From assembly GCF_014648775.1 (NCBI RefSeq), contig NZ_BMRT01000004.1:186001-250000 (forward strand): 64,000 nucleotides of DNA, written 5' to 3'. A program made the translations under genes and the position numbers. The notes beneath the pieces are model-generated. The model was not told the origin of the DNA. It saw only the letters and a program-made list of their open reading frames with translations, and searched no databases. This DNA comes from Streptomyces abikoensis (GTDB lineage: Bacteria > Actinomycetota > Actinomycetes > Streptomycetales > Streptomycetaceae). Positions 36,242 through 44,631 of the stretch are shown one piece after another. The number at the start of each line of letters is the position of its first letter. Position 1 is the first letter of the stretch.

Positions 36242-36498
36242 GCGCTTCTCTGAAGTCCCAGGAGGCGGCGCTGCCGCCGCGCACTACTGCTCTTCTCGCG
36301 AGGATCCGCAGCGGGGGCGGCGAGTGGACCACACGCAGGGTTCAGCAGGCGTACCGGGCGGATGGCTTCGACGCTCCGCAGCGGCAAACGGCACGCCGTG
36401 ATCTCGAACTTCTGACGCGGGCGGGCTATCTCATCCGGCACGACCAGGACAGTCTGCGCCGCTTCTACACCCTCGACCCGGCGAAAGGCGGTGCCTGA
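36238..36498 (+). CDS. Winged-helix-like small phage protein
   Basis: 86 residues. TTALLARIRSGGGEWTTRRVQQAYRADGFDAPQRQTARRDLELLTRAGYLIRHDQDSLRRFYTL has the alternating helix/wing pattern of a wHTH. Probably DNA-binding. Confidence 0.7.
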   Translation: MSASLKSQEAALPPRTTALLARIRSGGGEWTTRRVQQAYRADGFDAPQRQTARRDLELLTRAGYLIRHDQDSLRRFYTLDPAKGGA

Positions 36499-36755
36499 TG
36501 GGTGCCTCTGATACGGCGAAGGCGTGGAACGGCGGGAGGTTGGGAGACGCCCGGCCGCCCGCGAAGTATCCCCATCCTGGCGAGTGCACGGTCCCGCACT
36601 GCGGTGATCTCGCCCCTCGCGCCGGCCGACGACGCCACCTGGTGAGGGTGGCTGTCCCGGGGTCGCGGGAGCCCGCGCGGTGGTACTGCCGGGGCTGGTG
36701 CGCGAGGTACGGCGAGGCCCTGGCCGATGTACGGGCGATCGGGGGTGCCGCATGA
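36498..36755 (+). CDS. Small phage protein with Cys/His residues
   Basis: 85 residues. GECTVPHCGDLAPRAG and WYCRGWCARYGEAL give C...C...C...C, likely a zinc fold. Overlaps neighbours by 1 and 4 bases. Unknown. Confidence 0.65.
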   Translation: MGASDTAKAWNGGRLGDARPPAKYPHPGECTVPHCGDLAPRAGRRRHLVRVAVPGSREPARWYCRGWCARYGEALADVRAIGGAA

Positions 36756-37036
36756 CCAGGCCCGAGCACAACCGCGAGAGCGAGCCTCTCACGCGTATGT
36801 CGCTGCGTCGCCCTGGGGATTCGGCTTGTGGCTCTGGGCGGATCGTGCCGATGCGCGACTGGGAGCGTGTTCTCGGTCAGATCGAGCGGGGCGAGGTCCG
36901 TGTGGGTCCGGATGCTGTGCGGGAGATCGCTGCCCGGCATGAGGCCGCGTACGGCGCTGTGTGGTCGCGCGACGCCGCGTGGGCCAAGGCTGTCCGCGCG
37001 CTGGCTGCGGGCGTCTCGGGGGGTGAGGTCCATTGA
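36752..37036 (+). CDS. Hypothetical phage protein
   Basis: 94 residues from ATG 36752. The second half (RDWERVLGQIERGEVRVGPDAVREIAARHEAAYG) is helical. No family known. Confidence 0.6.
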   Translation: MTRPEHNRESEPLTRMSLRRPGDSACGSGRIVPMRDWERVLGQIERGEVRVGPDAVREIAARHEAAYGAVWSRDAAWAKAVRALAAGVSGGEVH

Positions 37037-37269
37037 CCGGGCCGGAGCACTACCGCGAGGCCGAGCGACTCGTCCGCCTCGCTCTTCGCCACACCGAGTC
37101 CTCCGATGCCCTGGTGCTCGCCACGGCCGCCCAGGCGCATGCGACGCTGGCCCTGGCCGCCGCCACGGCGCTCGTGGACGAGACGCCGCGCAGCGACTCG
37201 TTCAGCGAGTACCGGGTGTGGCAGGAGTCGGCGGGCAGCCCGTACGTGGGCCCGGAGGGCGATTCATGA
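37033..37269 (+). CDS. Hypothetical phage protein
   Basis: 78 residues from TTG 37033, coupled to the previous stop. An Ala-rich helical middle (ALVLATAAQAHATLALAAATALVD) and polar tail; phage proteins with this pattern often sit near exonuclease genes. Confidence 0.6.
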   Translation: MTGPEHYREAERLVRLALRHTESSDALVLATAAQAHATLALAAATALVDETPRSDSFSEYRVWQESAGSPYVGPEGDS

Positions 37270-38096
37270 CCAGTCCCAGGCACGCGCGGGACACCGAGCG
37301 GGGCCGCTACTACAGCGACCCCGCTGGGGGCCCGGACCTCGTTTCCGTCACCAACGTCCTCGGTACGGGGGTCGCCAAGCCGGCGCTTGTGCCGTGGGCG
37401 GTCAAGCTCACCGCCGAGCACTGCGTCGACAACCGCCTGGATGTCGCCCGCCGTGCCGTCAAGGACCGTGACGCGCTCCTGAAGGAGATCAAGGGCGTTC
37501 ACCGGGGTGCCCGCGATCGTGCCTCGGATCTGGGGACTCGGGTTCACGACCGGGCCGAGAAGATGGCGCTGCGGGCCCCGTTTGAGGCTGACGTGCAAGT
37601 TGACCCGTACGCGCGGCAGCTCGCGCTGTTCTGGGAGCGCTGGTCTGTGGATCTGGACCGGCACATCGTGGCGGCGGAGATCACGTTCGTGCATCGCCGT
37701 CTCGGCTACGCGGGGACCGGGGACTGCATGCTCTGGCTGCCGACCGGCCCGCGCCGGCGGCGAGAGCTGTGGCTGATCGACTACAAGACCAGCGCCACCC
37801 GCCCGGCTTCGTCGGTATACCCGGAGCACGCGCTCCAGCTCGCCGCTCTGCGGTACGCCGAGGCGGTGCTGCTACCGGACGACACCGACGGCGCGGTGCC
37901 GCGTATCGAGCGGACCGGGGTCCTCAACCTCCGCCAGCGCTCTCACGCCCTCGTCCCGATGCCCGCCGGCCGCGCCGCGCACCGCGCCTTCCGGGGCGCG
38001 CTCGAAACCACGCGCTGGCTGCACGCCGCGCCTTCCGCCTACCCCGCGCTCCTGCCTCCGGCGGCTGATGCGCGACCGACCCGAAAGGCGGCCTGA
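37266..38096 (+). CDS. RecB/Cas4-like PD-(D/E)XK exonuclease
   Basis: 276 residues. The fold motifs are seen in order: ASDLGTRVHDRAEKMAL (H-containing helix), AGTGDCMLWLP (catalytic Asp), LWLIDYKTSATRP (D-x-K) and HALQLAALRYAEAVLL (QxxxY helix). This is the phage recombination/DNA-processing exonuclease type. Neighbour of the Gp3-like gene. Confidence 0.85.
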   Translation: MTSPRHARDTERGRYYSDPAGGPDLVSVTNVLGTGVAKPALVPWAVKLTAEHCVDNRLDVARRAVKDRDALLKEIKGVHRGARDRASDLGTRVHDRAEKMALRAPFEADVQVDPYARQLALFWERWSVDLDRHIVAAEITFVHRRLGYAGTGDCMLWLPTGPRRRRELWLIDYKTSATRPASSVYPEHALQLAALRYAEAVLLPDDTDGAVPRIERTGVLNLRQRSHALVPMPAGRAAHRAFRGALETTRWLHAAPSAYPALLPPAADARPTRKAA

Positions 38097-39100
38097 TGGG
38101 CAGCCGCATCCTTACCCTCCAGCGCCAGGCCCGTGAACTTGGGCGCCTGCGCACCGGTTACACCGACGGCAAGCGCCCGGTCCGCTCCCGGACCTGGGTC
38201 GTCTCCTCCCACGCCGAGCACTACGTCCAGGCCGCCGCCGACGCGTGGGGCGGCACCGTCGAGGAATGGCAGCCCCTCGGCAACGGCGCACCGCAGTACC
38301 GCGTCATCACTGAGGCCGAGTCCATCGACGCCCTCCTGCCGTCCGGTGACCCGCTCTCGCAGTACAACGAGCTGTGGTCCGGTGGCGGCTGCCAGCGCCG
38401 CTGTGATGGCCAGACCGAGCAGCTCACCCGCCAGCCGTGCCTGTGCGCCCGGCAGTTTGGCGAGGAGTGGTACCTCCAGCCCAAGGGCCGCGTGTGCTCG
38501 GCGACATCGCGTCTGGCCGTGGTGCTGCCGGACATGCCCGACGTCGGGACCTGGCGGTGCGAAACCCACAGCTTCTACGCCGCGAACGAGTGGAGCGGGA
38601 CCGTCGACATGGTCCTGTCCGGGACCGGCGGCAAGGGGATGGTCCCAGTGGCCTTGCGGATCGAGCCGAGGCAACGCGTCGCGAACGGGCAGACGAAGAA
38701 GTTCCCGGTCGTCGTCGTGGAGATCCGAGGGATCACCCCACGTCAGGCCCTCACCGGTCCGCTGCCGACCGCGCTTGCGCTCGATCCCTCCGGCGGCCCG
38801 GAACCGCTGGCGATCGAGGTCGGACGGCCGGACTACCTCGCCCTGGCCGAGGGTGCGCTGACGTCCGATGACGTCGGAGATGTCTACCGCCGTGCGCACG
38901 CCGCCGGGCACCTCAACGACAGCCTGATCGCCAAGCTGACGGCCATCGCCGACCGGCTCAAGGCCGAGGAGGCTCACCTCGCCAAGTCGGCTGAGCCGGA
39001 CGAGGACGGGACCTACGAGGCCGAGGTCGTGGAGGACTCCGAGTGGCCTGCGGTGGCGCGGCCCGGATCGGCTCCCCCGGAGGTGCGCGATGCCCGTTAG
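38096..39100 (+). CDS. Gp3-like protein (family of phiC31 recombination directionality factor)
   Basis: 334 residues. The layout LTLQRQARELGRLRTG, LSQYNELWSGGGCQRRCDG, CSATSRLAVVLPDMPDVGTWRCETHSFYAA and the final acidic tail match proteins annotated Gp3-like in Streptomyces phages. In phiC31 gp3 switches a serine integrase to excision, but here the integrase is a tyrosine type, so a DNA-binding/recombination role beside the exonuclease is more likely. Four cysteines (C-x3-C, C-x-C) may bind zinc. Confidence 0.6.
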   Translation: MGSRILTLQRQARELGRLRTGYTDGKRPVRSRTWVVSSHAEHYVQAAADAWGGTVEEWQPLGNGAPQYRVITEAESIDALLPSGDPLSQYNELWSGGGCQRRCDGQTEQLTRQPCLCARQFGEEWYLQPKGRVCSATSRLAVVLPDMPDVGTWRCETHSFYAANEWSGTVDMVLSGTGGKGMVPVALRIEPRQRVANGQTKKFPVVVVEIRGITPRQALTGPLPTALALDPSGGPEPLAIEVGRPDYLALAEGALTSDDVGDVYRRAHAAGHLNDSLIAKLTAIADRLKAEEAHLAKSAEPDEDGTYEAEVVEDSEWPAVARPGSAPPEVRDAR

Positions 39101-39563
39101 CCGTCGCAAGTACAACGCCCTCCGGGTCAGCCTCCGCAAGCGCTGGCACACGATCTTCCAGCTCTTGCGTGAGGTCCGCGATCTGGCGCAGGACCTCCGT
39201 AGGGAGCGGGAAGCGCGGTTGAAGGCCGAGCAGGAGGCCAAGCGCCTGGACGAGCGAGTCGCGCGTCTGGAAGCGCTGCTGCGGACCGCCGGCCAGGATC
39301 AGGGAGCCGAGGCTGTGCAGCTGAACCGCCGTATCGAACGGCTGACGCGCCGCTGTGCAGGCTACCGGGCCGAGCTCGCAGCAGAACGGGAGAAGCCCGG
39401 GGGGAGCGCGCTGGAGCTGGCGAACCGCTCCCGCCGGTCGCTCGCGAAACAGCTGGAGATGGTCCAGCGGTCGAACGACTACATGAGCCAGCAGCTCGCG
39501 GATGCCGCCGGGACACCCGCAGCGAAGAAGCCGGCCGGGCGGGAGCCGGGGGTGGTCTCGTGA
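39090..39563 (+). CDS. Coiled-coil phage protein
   Basis: 157 residues. Long heptad-rich region about 25-85 (LREVRDLAQDLRREREARLKAEQ...) and 95-140. Overlaps the previous gene by 11 bases. Role unknown. Confidence 0.7.
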   Translation: MPVSRRKYNALRVSLRKRWHTIFQLLREVRDLAQDLRREREARLKAEQEAKRLDERVARLEALLRTAGQDQGAEAVQLNRRIERLTRRCAGYRAELAAEREKPGGSALELANRSRRSLAKQLEMVQRSNDYMSQQLADAAGTPAAKKPAGREPGVVS

Positions 39564-39706
39564 TCGCCACCGCTCTCACAGCGGGCGTGGGGCTGACCGG
39601 TCTGAGCCTGGCTTCCTGGGCAGTCGGAGTCGGCCTCTTTGCAGCCTCCCGCCGCCCGGAACGGCCCGCGAGCGCCCGGCGCAAGCGCAAGGCGGTGACC
39701 TCGTGA
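39560..39706 (+). CDS. Small single-helix membrane protein
   Basis: 48 residues: GTG 39560 to TGA 39706. One hydrophobic helix (VGLTGLSLASWAVGVGLFAA) then a basic tail ERPASARRKRKAV. It overlaps both neighbours by 4 bases, which supports it as real. Confidence 0.65.
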   Translation: MIATALTAGVGLTGLSLASWAVGVGLFAASRRPERPASARRKRKAVTS

Positions 39707-40248
39707 AAGCCACCCGCGAGCAGATCATCGAACTCCTCCACAAGGGACTGTCCAACACGGTCATCGCTAGGCAGCTGCGCTGCGACCGGCACCGTGTCGG
39801 GGACATCCGCCGAGAGCTCGGCATCGCCAACGTCTCCGCCCAGCCGCTCACGCTGGAAGAGAAGTGGAAGTCCCGGACCCGGCCTGTCGAGGGTGGCCAC
39901 TTGGAATGGACAGGGGAACGCGCCAGCGGCGGCACCCCGGTTCTGCGGTACTGGCCTGAGTCCCACAGTCCCGCCGCCATTGCCTTCCGGATCAAGTACG
40001 GCCGGGAGCCCGAGGGGTACGTGCGGGCCGACTGCGGCTTTCAGCACTGTGTCGCCCCCGATCACGTCGACGACGTCGCTGCCCGGCATCGAACGCGCGA
40101 GCAGCTGCGGTACCTCACCGGTCGCGGTGAGCGGCCTGCCGTATGCCGGCACGGCCACGACCAGGCCGCCCACGGCCGGTACGAGGCCGACGGCCGTGCG
40201 TACTGCGAAGCGTGCAAGGCGGATCAGCGCAGAAGGAGAACGCGATGA
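39703..40248 (+). CDS. HTH protein with HNH-like zinc region
   Basis: 181 residues from GTG 39703. N-terminal HTH (ATREQIIELLHKGLSNTVIARQLRCDRHRVGDIRRELG). The middle (LEWTGERASGGTPVLRYW, ADCGFQHCVAPDHVDDV) looks like a phage HNH/homing-type region, and CRHGHDQAAHGRY with CEACKAD makes a zinc knuckle. Possibly a regulator or nuclease. Confidence 0.65.
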   Translation: MKATREQIIELLHKGLSNTVIARQLRCDRHRVGDIRRELGIANVSAQPLTLEEKWKSRTRPVEGGHLEWTGERASGGTPVLRYWPESHSPAAIAFRIKYGREPEGYVRADCGFQHCVAPDHVDDVAARHRTREQLRYLTGRGERPAVCRHGHDQAAHGRYEADGRAYCEACKADQRRRRTR

Positions 40249-40703
40249 ACCATCTCCTCATCACTCAGGCGTCTCGGGAGGCACGGGCCGCTTGTGCCCG
40301 GCCCTCCGCCCAGCCTGAACTGTGGTACTCCAGCGACCCCGAAGAGCGGCAAGCGGCCCGGTACTGGTGCACCACAGCTTGCCCTGTCCTCGAGCAGTGC
40401 CTTGCGGAAACCATGGCGAAGGAAGGCAACATCGCCACTCGGGAGCGGCACGGCATCCGCGGCGGCTTGGACGGGCGTCAGCGCCGCCGGTACTTCCTCA
40501 CTGATATCCGCCCCGAGCCCGTGGAACCGAGGCCGAGGAAGCCAGCGAAGAGTGGGCGTCCGCCGGCCAAGTGCGGGAGTGAAGCCGCCTATCAGCGGCA
40601 TTTGCGTCTCGGTGAGCCGGTCGACGAGGCGTGCAAGACCGCTCACCGCGAGCACCGCGCTGCCCAGCGACGGGCGAGGAGCGCCGAGCCAGCCGCCGCA
40701 TGA
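40245..40703 (+). CDS. WhiB-like iron-sulfur transcription factor (phage)
   Basis: 152 residues, AGAAGGAG before ATG 40245. The four cluster cysteines C17, C42, C46, C52 have the classic C-n-C-x3-C-x5-C spacing, followed by the turn GIRGGLDGRQRR (in place of G[VI]WGG). C-terminal 70 residues are basic with another C pair. WhiB proteins hold a 4Fe-4S cluster and act with the principal sigma factor; phage copies can interfere with host development. Confidence 0.88.
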   Translation: MNHLLITQASREARAACARPSAQPELWYSSDPEERQAARYWCTTACPVLEQCLAETMAKEGNIATRERHGIRGGLDGRQRRRYFLTDIRPEPVEPRPRKPAKSGRPPAKCGSEAAYQRHLRLGEPVDEACKTAHREHRAAQRRARSAEPAAA

Positions 40704-40750
40704 GCGCCTAGTGGACTCGGGCCTTGTCTGACCGCCGTCATCTGGACGGC

Positions 40751-40784
40751 CCCGGGACGGGGCGACGACACCCCCCGTCCCGGG
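40751..40784 (+). terminator. Terminator after whiB-like gene
   Basis: CCCGGGACGGGG (40751-40762) and CCCCGTCCCGGG (40773-40784), 10-base loop. Confidence 0.7.
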
Positions 40785-40807
40785 AACCTCAACCCCTGGA
40801 GATTGCT

Positions 40808-41131
40808 ATGGGCATGTTGCACAAGACCTACTTCGCCTACGGCATCCGCATCCCTGACACCGACACCGGCCAGCTCGAGAACCTCCTGGCCCAGCAGGAC
40901 CCCGACAGCGTGGTCGGCTTTCTGCACGCCGGTGACTACGACCGGAACATGACCTTCCTGGTGACCGAATGCCGTGAGGTCAAGGTCGGCGCATACGAGA
41001 CCGTGACTCCTCAGCCTGTGGCAGGCGAGCAATGTGCCGCGTGGAACAGGCAATTGCTCTCGGCGGCCGCGGCTCTGGGCATCACGGATCCCTCCGCCCC
41101 GAGCTGGCTGGTCGTCCCCGACCTCAGCTGA
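40808..41131 (+). CDS. Hypothetical phage protein
   Basis: 107 residues, CTGGAG before ATG 40808. Compact alpha/beta: HKTYFAYGIRIPDTDTGQLEN, VGFLHAGDYDRNMTFLVTECREVKVG. Recurs in actinophages as far as I recall, without function. Confidence 0.7.
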   Translation: MGMLHKTYFAYGIRIPDTDTGQLENLLAQQDPDSVVGFLHAGDYDRNMTFLVTECREVKVGAYETVTPQPVAGEQCAAWNRQLLSAAAALGITDPSAPSWLVVPDLS

Positions 41132-41164
41132 CCTCCAGCCCGCGCCCCATTGTGGGCGCCTGAC

Positions 41165-41238
41165 GCCCGGGTCGCGCAATTGGCAGACGCCCCGCCTTAA
41201 AAGCGGCACAGGTGCGGGTTCGAATCCCGCCCCGGGCA
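41165..41238 (+). tRNA. tRNA-Leu(UAA)-like gene with a short variable arm
   Basis: 74 bases. Acceptor GCCCGGG/CCCGGGC is perfect with A73; D-arm AATTGGCAGACGC is leucine-like; anticodon arm CCGC-CTTAAAA-GCGG gives UAA; T-arm GCGGG-TTCGAAT-CCCGC is perfect. No CCA encoded. Leu tRNAs normally have a long class II variable arm, but here only about 6-7 bases (CACAGGT) remain. It reads UUA, the bldA codon of Streptomyces. Confidence 0.8.
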
Positions 41239-41280
41239 CCCGATTCCACCGGCCGCACTACAGAAAATCAGGAGTGCCGC

Positions 41281-41697
41281 ATGACCGAGATCAGCCTCCT
41301 TGAATTCCTCAAGGCCAACCCGGCGGGCGTCGACAGTGCCGGCGCCCGTGCGGCCGTCGAAAATCCCCTGCTGATGACGGTGCTGGCCGTTGCTGTCCCG
41401 CTGCACATGATGAAGTTGAGGCAGCTCAGCTCTCCGCAGCTCGCTGCCATCGGACGTCAGTGCGCGGAGACCATCACTTCTCAAGGCGATGTTCTTCAAT
41501 ACGGCGGCGAGGGGTGCGCTGCGGCGTTCAACGCGCTGGCCCGCGCACTCGCTGCCTTGGCGCTCACGGCTGACGGCGGAGTGATGTTCGGGGGTGCCCA
41601 CTGGTGCCGGAAACCCGGGTGCCGAGACCTGGATGGAGACCATCGCCCCCGCTATACCGACCTCGCTCTCCCGGACTACCGCGAGGAGGCATCATGA
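41281..41697 (+). CDS. Hypothetical phage protein
   Basis: 138 residues. Helical (EISLLEFLKANPAGVDSAG, LRQLSSPQLAAIGRQCAETI), with HWCRKPGCRDLDGDH, a small CxxxxC-H cluster near the end. Function unknown. Confidence 0.7.
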   Translation: MTEISLLEFLKANPAGVDSAGARAAVENPLLMTVLAVAVPLHMMKLRQLSSPQLAAIGRQCAETITSQGDVLQYGGEGCAAAFNALARALAALALTADGGVMFGGAHWCRKPGCRDLDGDHRPRYTDLALPDYREEAS

Positions 41698-42437
41698 ACG
41701 ATCTCGAAGTCCGGCACGGATACACGCTGATCGACCTGCACCGGTTCGCCGCCTCCGCCGTCGCAGCCGACCGGTCCCTGGCCAGCAACGCGCACCTGCG
41801 CTACGACATCGCCTGGTCCGCGATCGCTGAGGCCCTCATCGAGGCCGGTGAGCCACCGTCTCCGCAGGAACTGGTCCGGGTCGGGTGGCAGGCGATCTAC
41901 GCCGACGTCAAGCAGGGCTGGCAGCTCTACGGCGTGGCCCGCAGCTCCGGCGAGCGCGCCGTCGGCAGCGCGCCGCGGTTCGTCACGTACTGGCGCCACA
42001 CTCACGAGACGCCCGTGGAGGAGCGGCTGGTCGAGCGGATCGCGGTCTGGGAAGTCCTGGGCTCCCTGCCTCCCGTTTACCGGGATGCGGTTGTCGCACT
42101 CGCCGCCCACGGCACTCTCCAGGGCGCCGCGCAGGCTCTCGGCATCACCGAGGCGGCGATGAAGGGCCGCATCGCGACCGCCAAGCGGCGCTTCGCCGCC
42201 CGTTGGTACGCCCCGGAAGCGCCGCCACGGCTTCGTATCGACCGGCGGGTCGGCTCGTACGCCACCGCGCTGGTCACGCACTGCGCCCACGGGCACGAGT
42301 ACACGCCTGAGAACACCCGATGGGACCGCAACCCGGGCCGTCGCGGGAAGGTGCGCCGCTGCCGGGCCTGCGAACGCATCCGCTCCGCCGACCGCCGCGC
42401 GCGCCGGCTAACAGCCCTCGCTACGGACGCCGCCTGA
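41694..42437 (+). CDS. Sigma-factor-like phage protein with C-terminal zinc region
   Basis: 247 residues. Region-4-like HTH: ERIAVWEVLGSLPPVYRDAVVALAAHGTLQGAAQALGITEAAMKGRIATAKRRFAARW (about 112-168). The C-terminus HCAHGHEYTPENTRW and RCRACERIRSADRRARR is a zinc knuckle common in actinophage HNH/sigma-like proteins. Could redirect transcription; a region 2 is not evident. Confidence 0.7.
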   Translation: MNDLEVRHGYTLIDLHRFAASAVAADRSLASNAHLRYDIAWSAIAEALIEAGEPPSPQELVRVGWQAIYADVKQGWQLYGVARSSGERAVGSAPRFVTYWRHTHETPVEERLVERIAVWEVLGSLPPVYRDAVVALAAHGTLQGAAQALGITEAAMKGRIATAKRRFAARWYAPEAPPRLRIDRRVGSYATALVTHCAHGHEYTPENTRWDRNPGRRGKVRRCRACERIRSADRRARRLTALATDAA

Positions 42438-42470
42438 ACCATCCCGCTCCCTTCTGCGAAGGACAGATCC

Positions 42471-43154
42471 ATGAACATCGAACGCTTCACCAACGCCGAG
42501 TTCGACATCGAAGTCCTGCCCCGCGGCACCTCGTTCATCGTCCTCGCGCCCGGCCTCGCCCGGGGACTCGGGCACCGGCACGCCAATCACATGCTCGCCA
42601 GCCTTCCCGAGGAGGAGAAGGGGTACCAGATAGTCGGTACCCCTGGTGGCGACCAGCGCCTCAGCTACGTCACCGAACCCGGCTTCTACCGGCTTGTCGG
42701 CCAACGGCAGGCGGCTCGCATCAAGGATGCCCTTGTCCGGGACCAGGTCGAGCGATTCCAGCGGTGGGTCTTCCACGAGGTTCTCCCGTCCCTGCGCGAG
42801 CACGGCCGCTACGCCCCGCCCGTGCCCGGCGACCGTGAACCGGTCGTCCTCACGTGGGAGAAGGCCGCCGCGCACCTCCGGCAGCGCTACGACCTGCCGA
42901 TCAACGGCCACATCGAGCTCCGCCAGCGCCTGACCGACGCTGGCGTCCTCAAGCTCACCGGCACCCCGCGGGCCGAGTTCAAGTCGCTCTTCTGGCCGGT
43001 CGGCAGCCGTTTCGACATCCACGCTCACGCCCTGCCGATCCTCGCCGGCCACGTCTCGCACATGCTCTACCGGCTGGCGGAGGCCCAGGCTGGCGTCCAG
43101 ACCGCGCTCGAACTGGACGCGATCGGTCGGGTCACGCTGGAAGGGCGGGCGTGA
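42471..43154 (+). CDS. Bro-N domain antirepressor-like protein
   Basis: 227 residues. Bro-N hallmark: YVTEPGFYRLVGQRQAARIKDALVRDQVERFQRWVFHEVLPSLREHGRYAPP, about 67-118. The C-terminal part (GHIELRQRLTDAGVLKLTG) resembles KilA-C-type domains. Such proteins act as phage antirepressors. Confidence 0.85.
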   Translation: MNIERFTNAEFDIEVLPRGTSFIVLAPGLARGLGHRHANHMLASLPEEEKGYQIVGTPGGDQRLSYVTEPGFYRLVGQRQAARIKDALVRDQVERFQRWVFHEVLPSLREHGRYAPPVPGDREPVVLTWEKAAAHLRQRYDLPINGHIELRQRLTDAGVLKLTGTPRAEFKSLFWPVGSRFDIHAHALPILAGHVSHMLYRLAEAQAGVQTALELDAIGRVTLEGRA

Positions 43155-43345
43155 TGGGCCGGCACCTCAAAGGCCGGGCGCGCCGGGAACTGGCGGCGCA
43201 GCTGGTCCGGGAGTACCAGGCCGGAGCGACCGTGCGAGCGCTGGCGGGGGAGATGGGTCGGTCATACACGCTGGCGCGGGCGCTGCTGCTGGAGGCCGGC
43301 GTGCGGATGCGGCCCCGGGGTGCGCCAAAGAGGGAGGCGCGGTGA
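43154..43345 (+). CDS. Small HTH phage protein
   Basis: 63 residues. RRELAAQLVREYQAGATVRALAGEMGRSYTLARALLLEAGVRMRPRG is an HTH like those in Lsr2-type or resolvase C-termini. Starts one base inside the previous stop region. Confidence 0.75.
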   Translation: MGRHLKGRARRELAAQLVREYQAGATVRALAGEMGRSYTLARALLLEAGVRMRPRGAPKREAR

Positions 43346-43368
43346 AGGGCCGGCGGGAGGTCGACGAA

Positions 43369-43563
43369 TCAGGGCGCCGTGGCCTGCCCTTCGGCGCGCT
43401 GGCGTCGGCGCCATGCCGCGATCTCGCTCTTGATGTGCATGCGGATGTCCGCGGAGCGGGTCAGCCCTTTGTCCTTGCATGCCTGTTCGTAGGCAGCCCA
43501 GTCCTCGTCGTCGATGCGGACGACGCGATTCGTGGTGTGGGTGTCCTTCGCTCGGCTGACCAT
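43369..43563 (-). CDS. Ribbon-helix-helix (RHH) protein
   Basis: 64 residues from ATG 43563. TNRVVRIDDEDWAAYEQACKDKGLTRSADIRMHIKSEIAAW has the beta strand plus two helices of CopG/Arc type. Only leftward gene in this stretch; it faces three TGCATATGCA palindromes that are its likely operators. Confidence 0.75.
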   Translation of the reverse strand: MVSRAKDTHTTNRVVRIDDEDWAAYEQACKDKGLTRSADIRMHIKSEIAAWRRRQRAEGQATAP

Positions 43564-43580
43564 GGCGCCACGATACGGCC

Positions 43581-43648
43581 TGCATATGCATCGCGTCCAC
43601 AGAACCCATTGATCGTGCATATGCGTGGCGGTACTCTATGCATATGCA
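43581..43648. promoter_or_regulatory. Three TGCATATGCA operators with a rightward promoter
   Basis: TGCATATGCA at 43581-43590 and 43639-43648, TGCATATGCG at 43616-43625. TTGATC (43609-43614) and TACTCT (43632-43637) are 17 apart, so sites 2 and 3 overlap the promoter for the gene at 43726. Confidence 0.6.
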
Positions 43649-43725
43649 CAAGGCGTCCTTCTGTAAGGGCTGTCCGCCTGCGCCTGCGTTCAACGTGCAC
43701 CGCCCCTCGATAGGAGCACCACCAC

Positions 43726-44631
43726 ATGCCCTGGGTTCGCCTCGACGACCGCTTCGCCTCGCACCGCAAGGTCCGGATGCTGTCCGACCGAGCCTTCCGC
43801 CTCTACGTATCCGGGCTCTGCTACGCCTCGGACAACCTCACTGATGGCCGCATCCCGGCCGCCGAGCTGCGCATCGTCGCGGACATCAGGGCAGGTAAAG
43901 CAGCAGCAAAGGAGCTCGTCGAACGCGGCCTGTGGGAGAACACGGACGACGGCGACTTCCGCATCCACGACTACCTCGACTACAACTTCTCCGCCGACCA
44001 GGTCCGGGCCGAGCGTCAAAGTAAAACCGCACGTCAGGCCAAGTGGAGAGCCAACAAGAAGAACAGGGAGAGCGACCCGGAGGACACCCCTGCCGGGGCC
44101 GATGTAGACGCGTCTACGCCCACGTCTACCGACGCGTCGCGAGACGGTGCTGTAGCCCCTGCCCCATACCCGTCCCCATCCCCTTCTCCTCCTTCAGAGA
44201 AGGAGGAGAAACAAGCTAGCCAGGACGGCCCGCCTCCACGCATCGGTGACCGCCCCCAGATCCCCGACTCCTGCCGCCCTCTTGTCGAAGCCCTCGGCAG
44301 CCAGCGCCTCGTCGTCGGTTGGGACCTTCAGTCGGGCGACTGGTTCCTGATCGAGGCGTTGATCCGGCGGTGCGGGATCCCGGCACTCGTCGCCTCCGCG
44401 ACCGCGAGCTGGCAGGGCGCCCGCAAACAGCCGCGATCCGGCCGGTACTTCATCCCCGGGTGGCGCGCCCTCCCCGATGCTCCCGCCGAACCGCAGCCCT
44501 CCAGTCTTCCCGCCGCCGTCGGCGCGAACGTCATCCCCTTCCAGCCCGGCCCCGCTGCCCCCGCCACGCACAACTCCTCCGTCCTCGCCCGCGCCCGGGC
44601 TCGGCTCCAGGAACAGCCCCATGACGACTGA
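43726..44631 (+). CDS. Phage replication-initiator-like protein (O-like)
   Basis: 301 residues. N-terminal winged-helix: MPWVRLDDRFASHRKVRML, LYVSGLCYASDNLTDGRIPAAEL, KELVERGLWENTDDGDFRIHDYLDYN, followed by KTARQAKWRANKKN basic region, a Pro/Ser/Thr-rich linker (about 118-165), and a C-terminal domain. This is the pattern of actinophage proteins thought to initiate replication like lambda O. Confidence 0.75.
   Translation: MPWVRLDDRFASHRKVRMLSDRAFRLYVSGLCYASDNLTDGRIPAAELRIVADIRAGKAAAKELVERGLWENTDDGDFRIHDYLDYNFSADQVRAERQSKTARQAKWRANKKNRESDPEDTPAGADVDASTPTSTDASRDGAVAPAPYPSPSPSPPSEKEEKQASQDGPPPRIGDRPQIPDSCRPLVEALGSQRLVVGWDLQSGDWFLIEALIRRCGIPALVASATASWQGARKQPRSGRYFIPGWRALPDAPAEPQPSSLPAAVGANVIPFQPGPAAPATHNSSVLARARARLQEQPHDD

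Noticed and set aside
43342..43713. Rightward 123-codon frame over the RHH gene
   Set aside because: Antisense to a better-supported RHH gene and covers its operator region.
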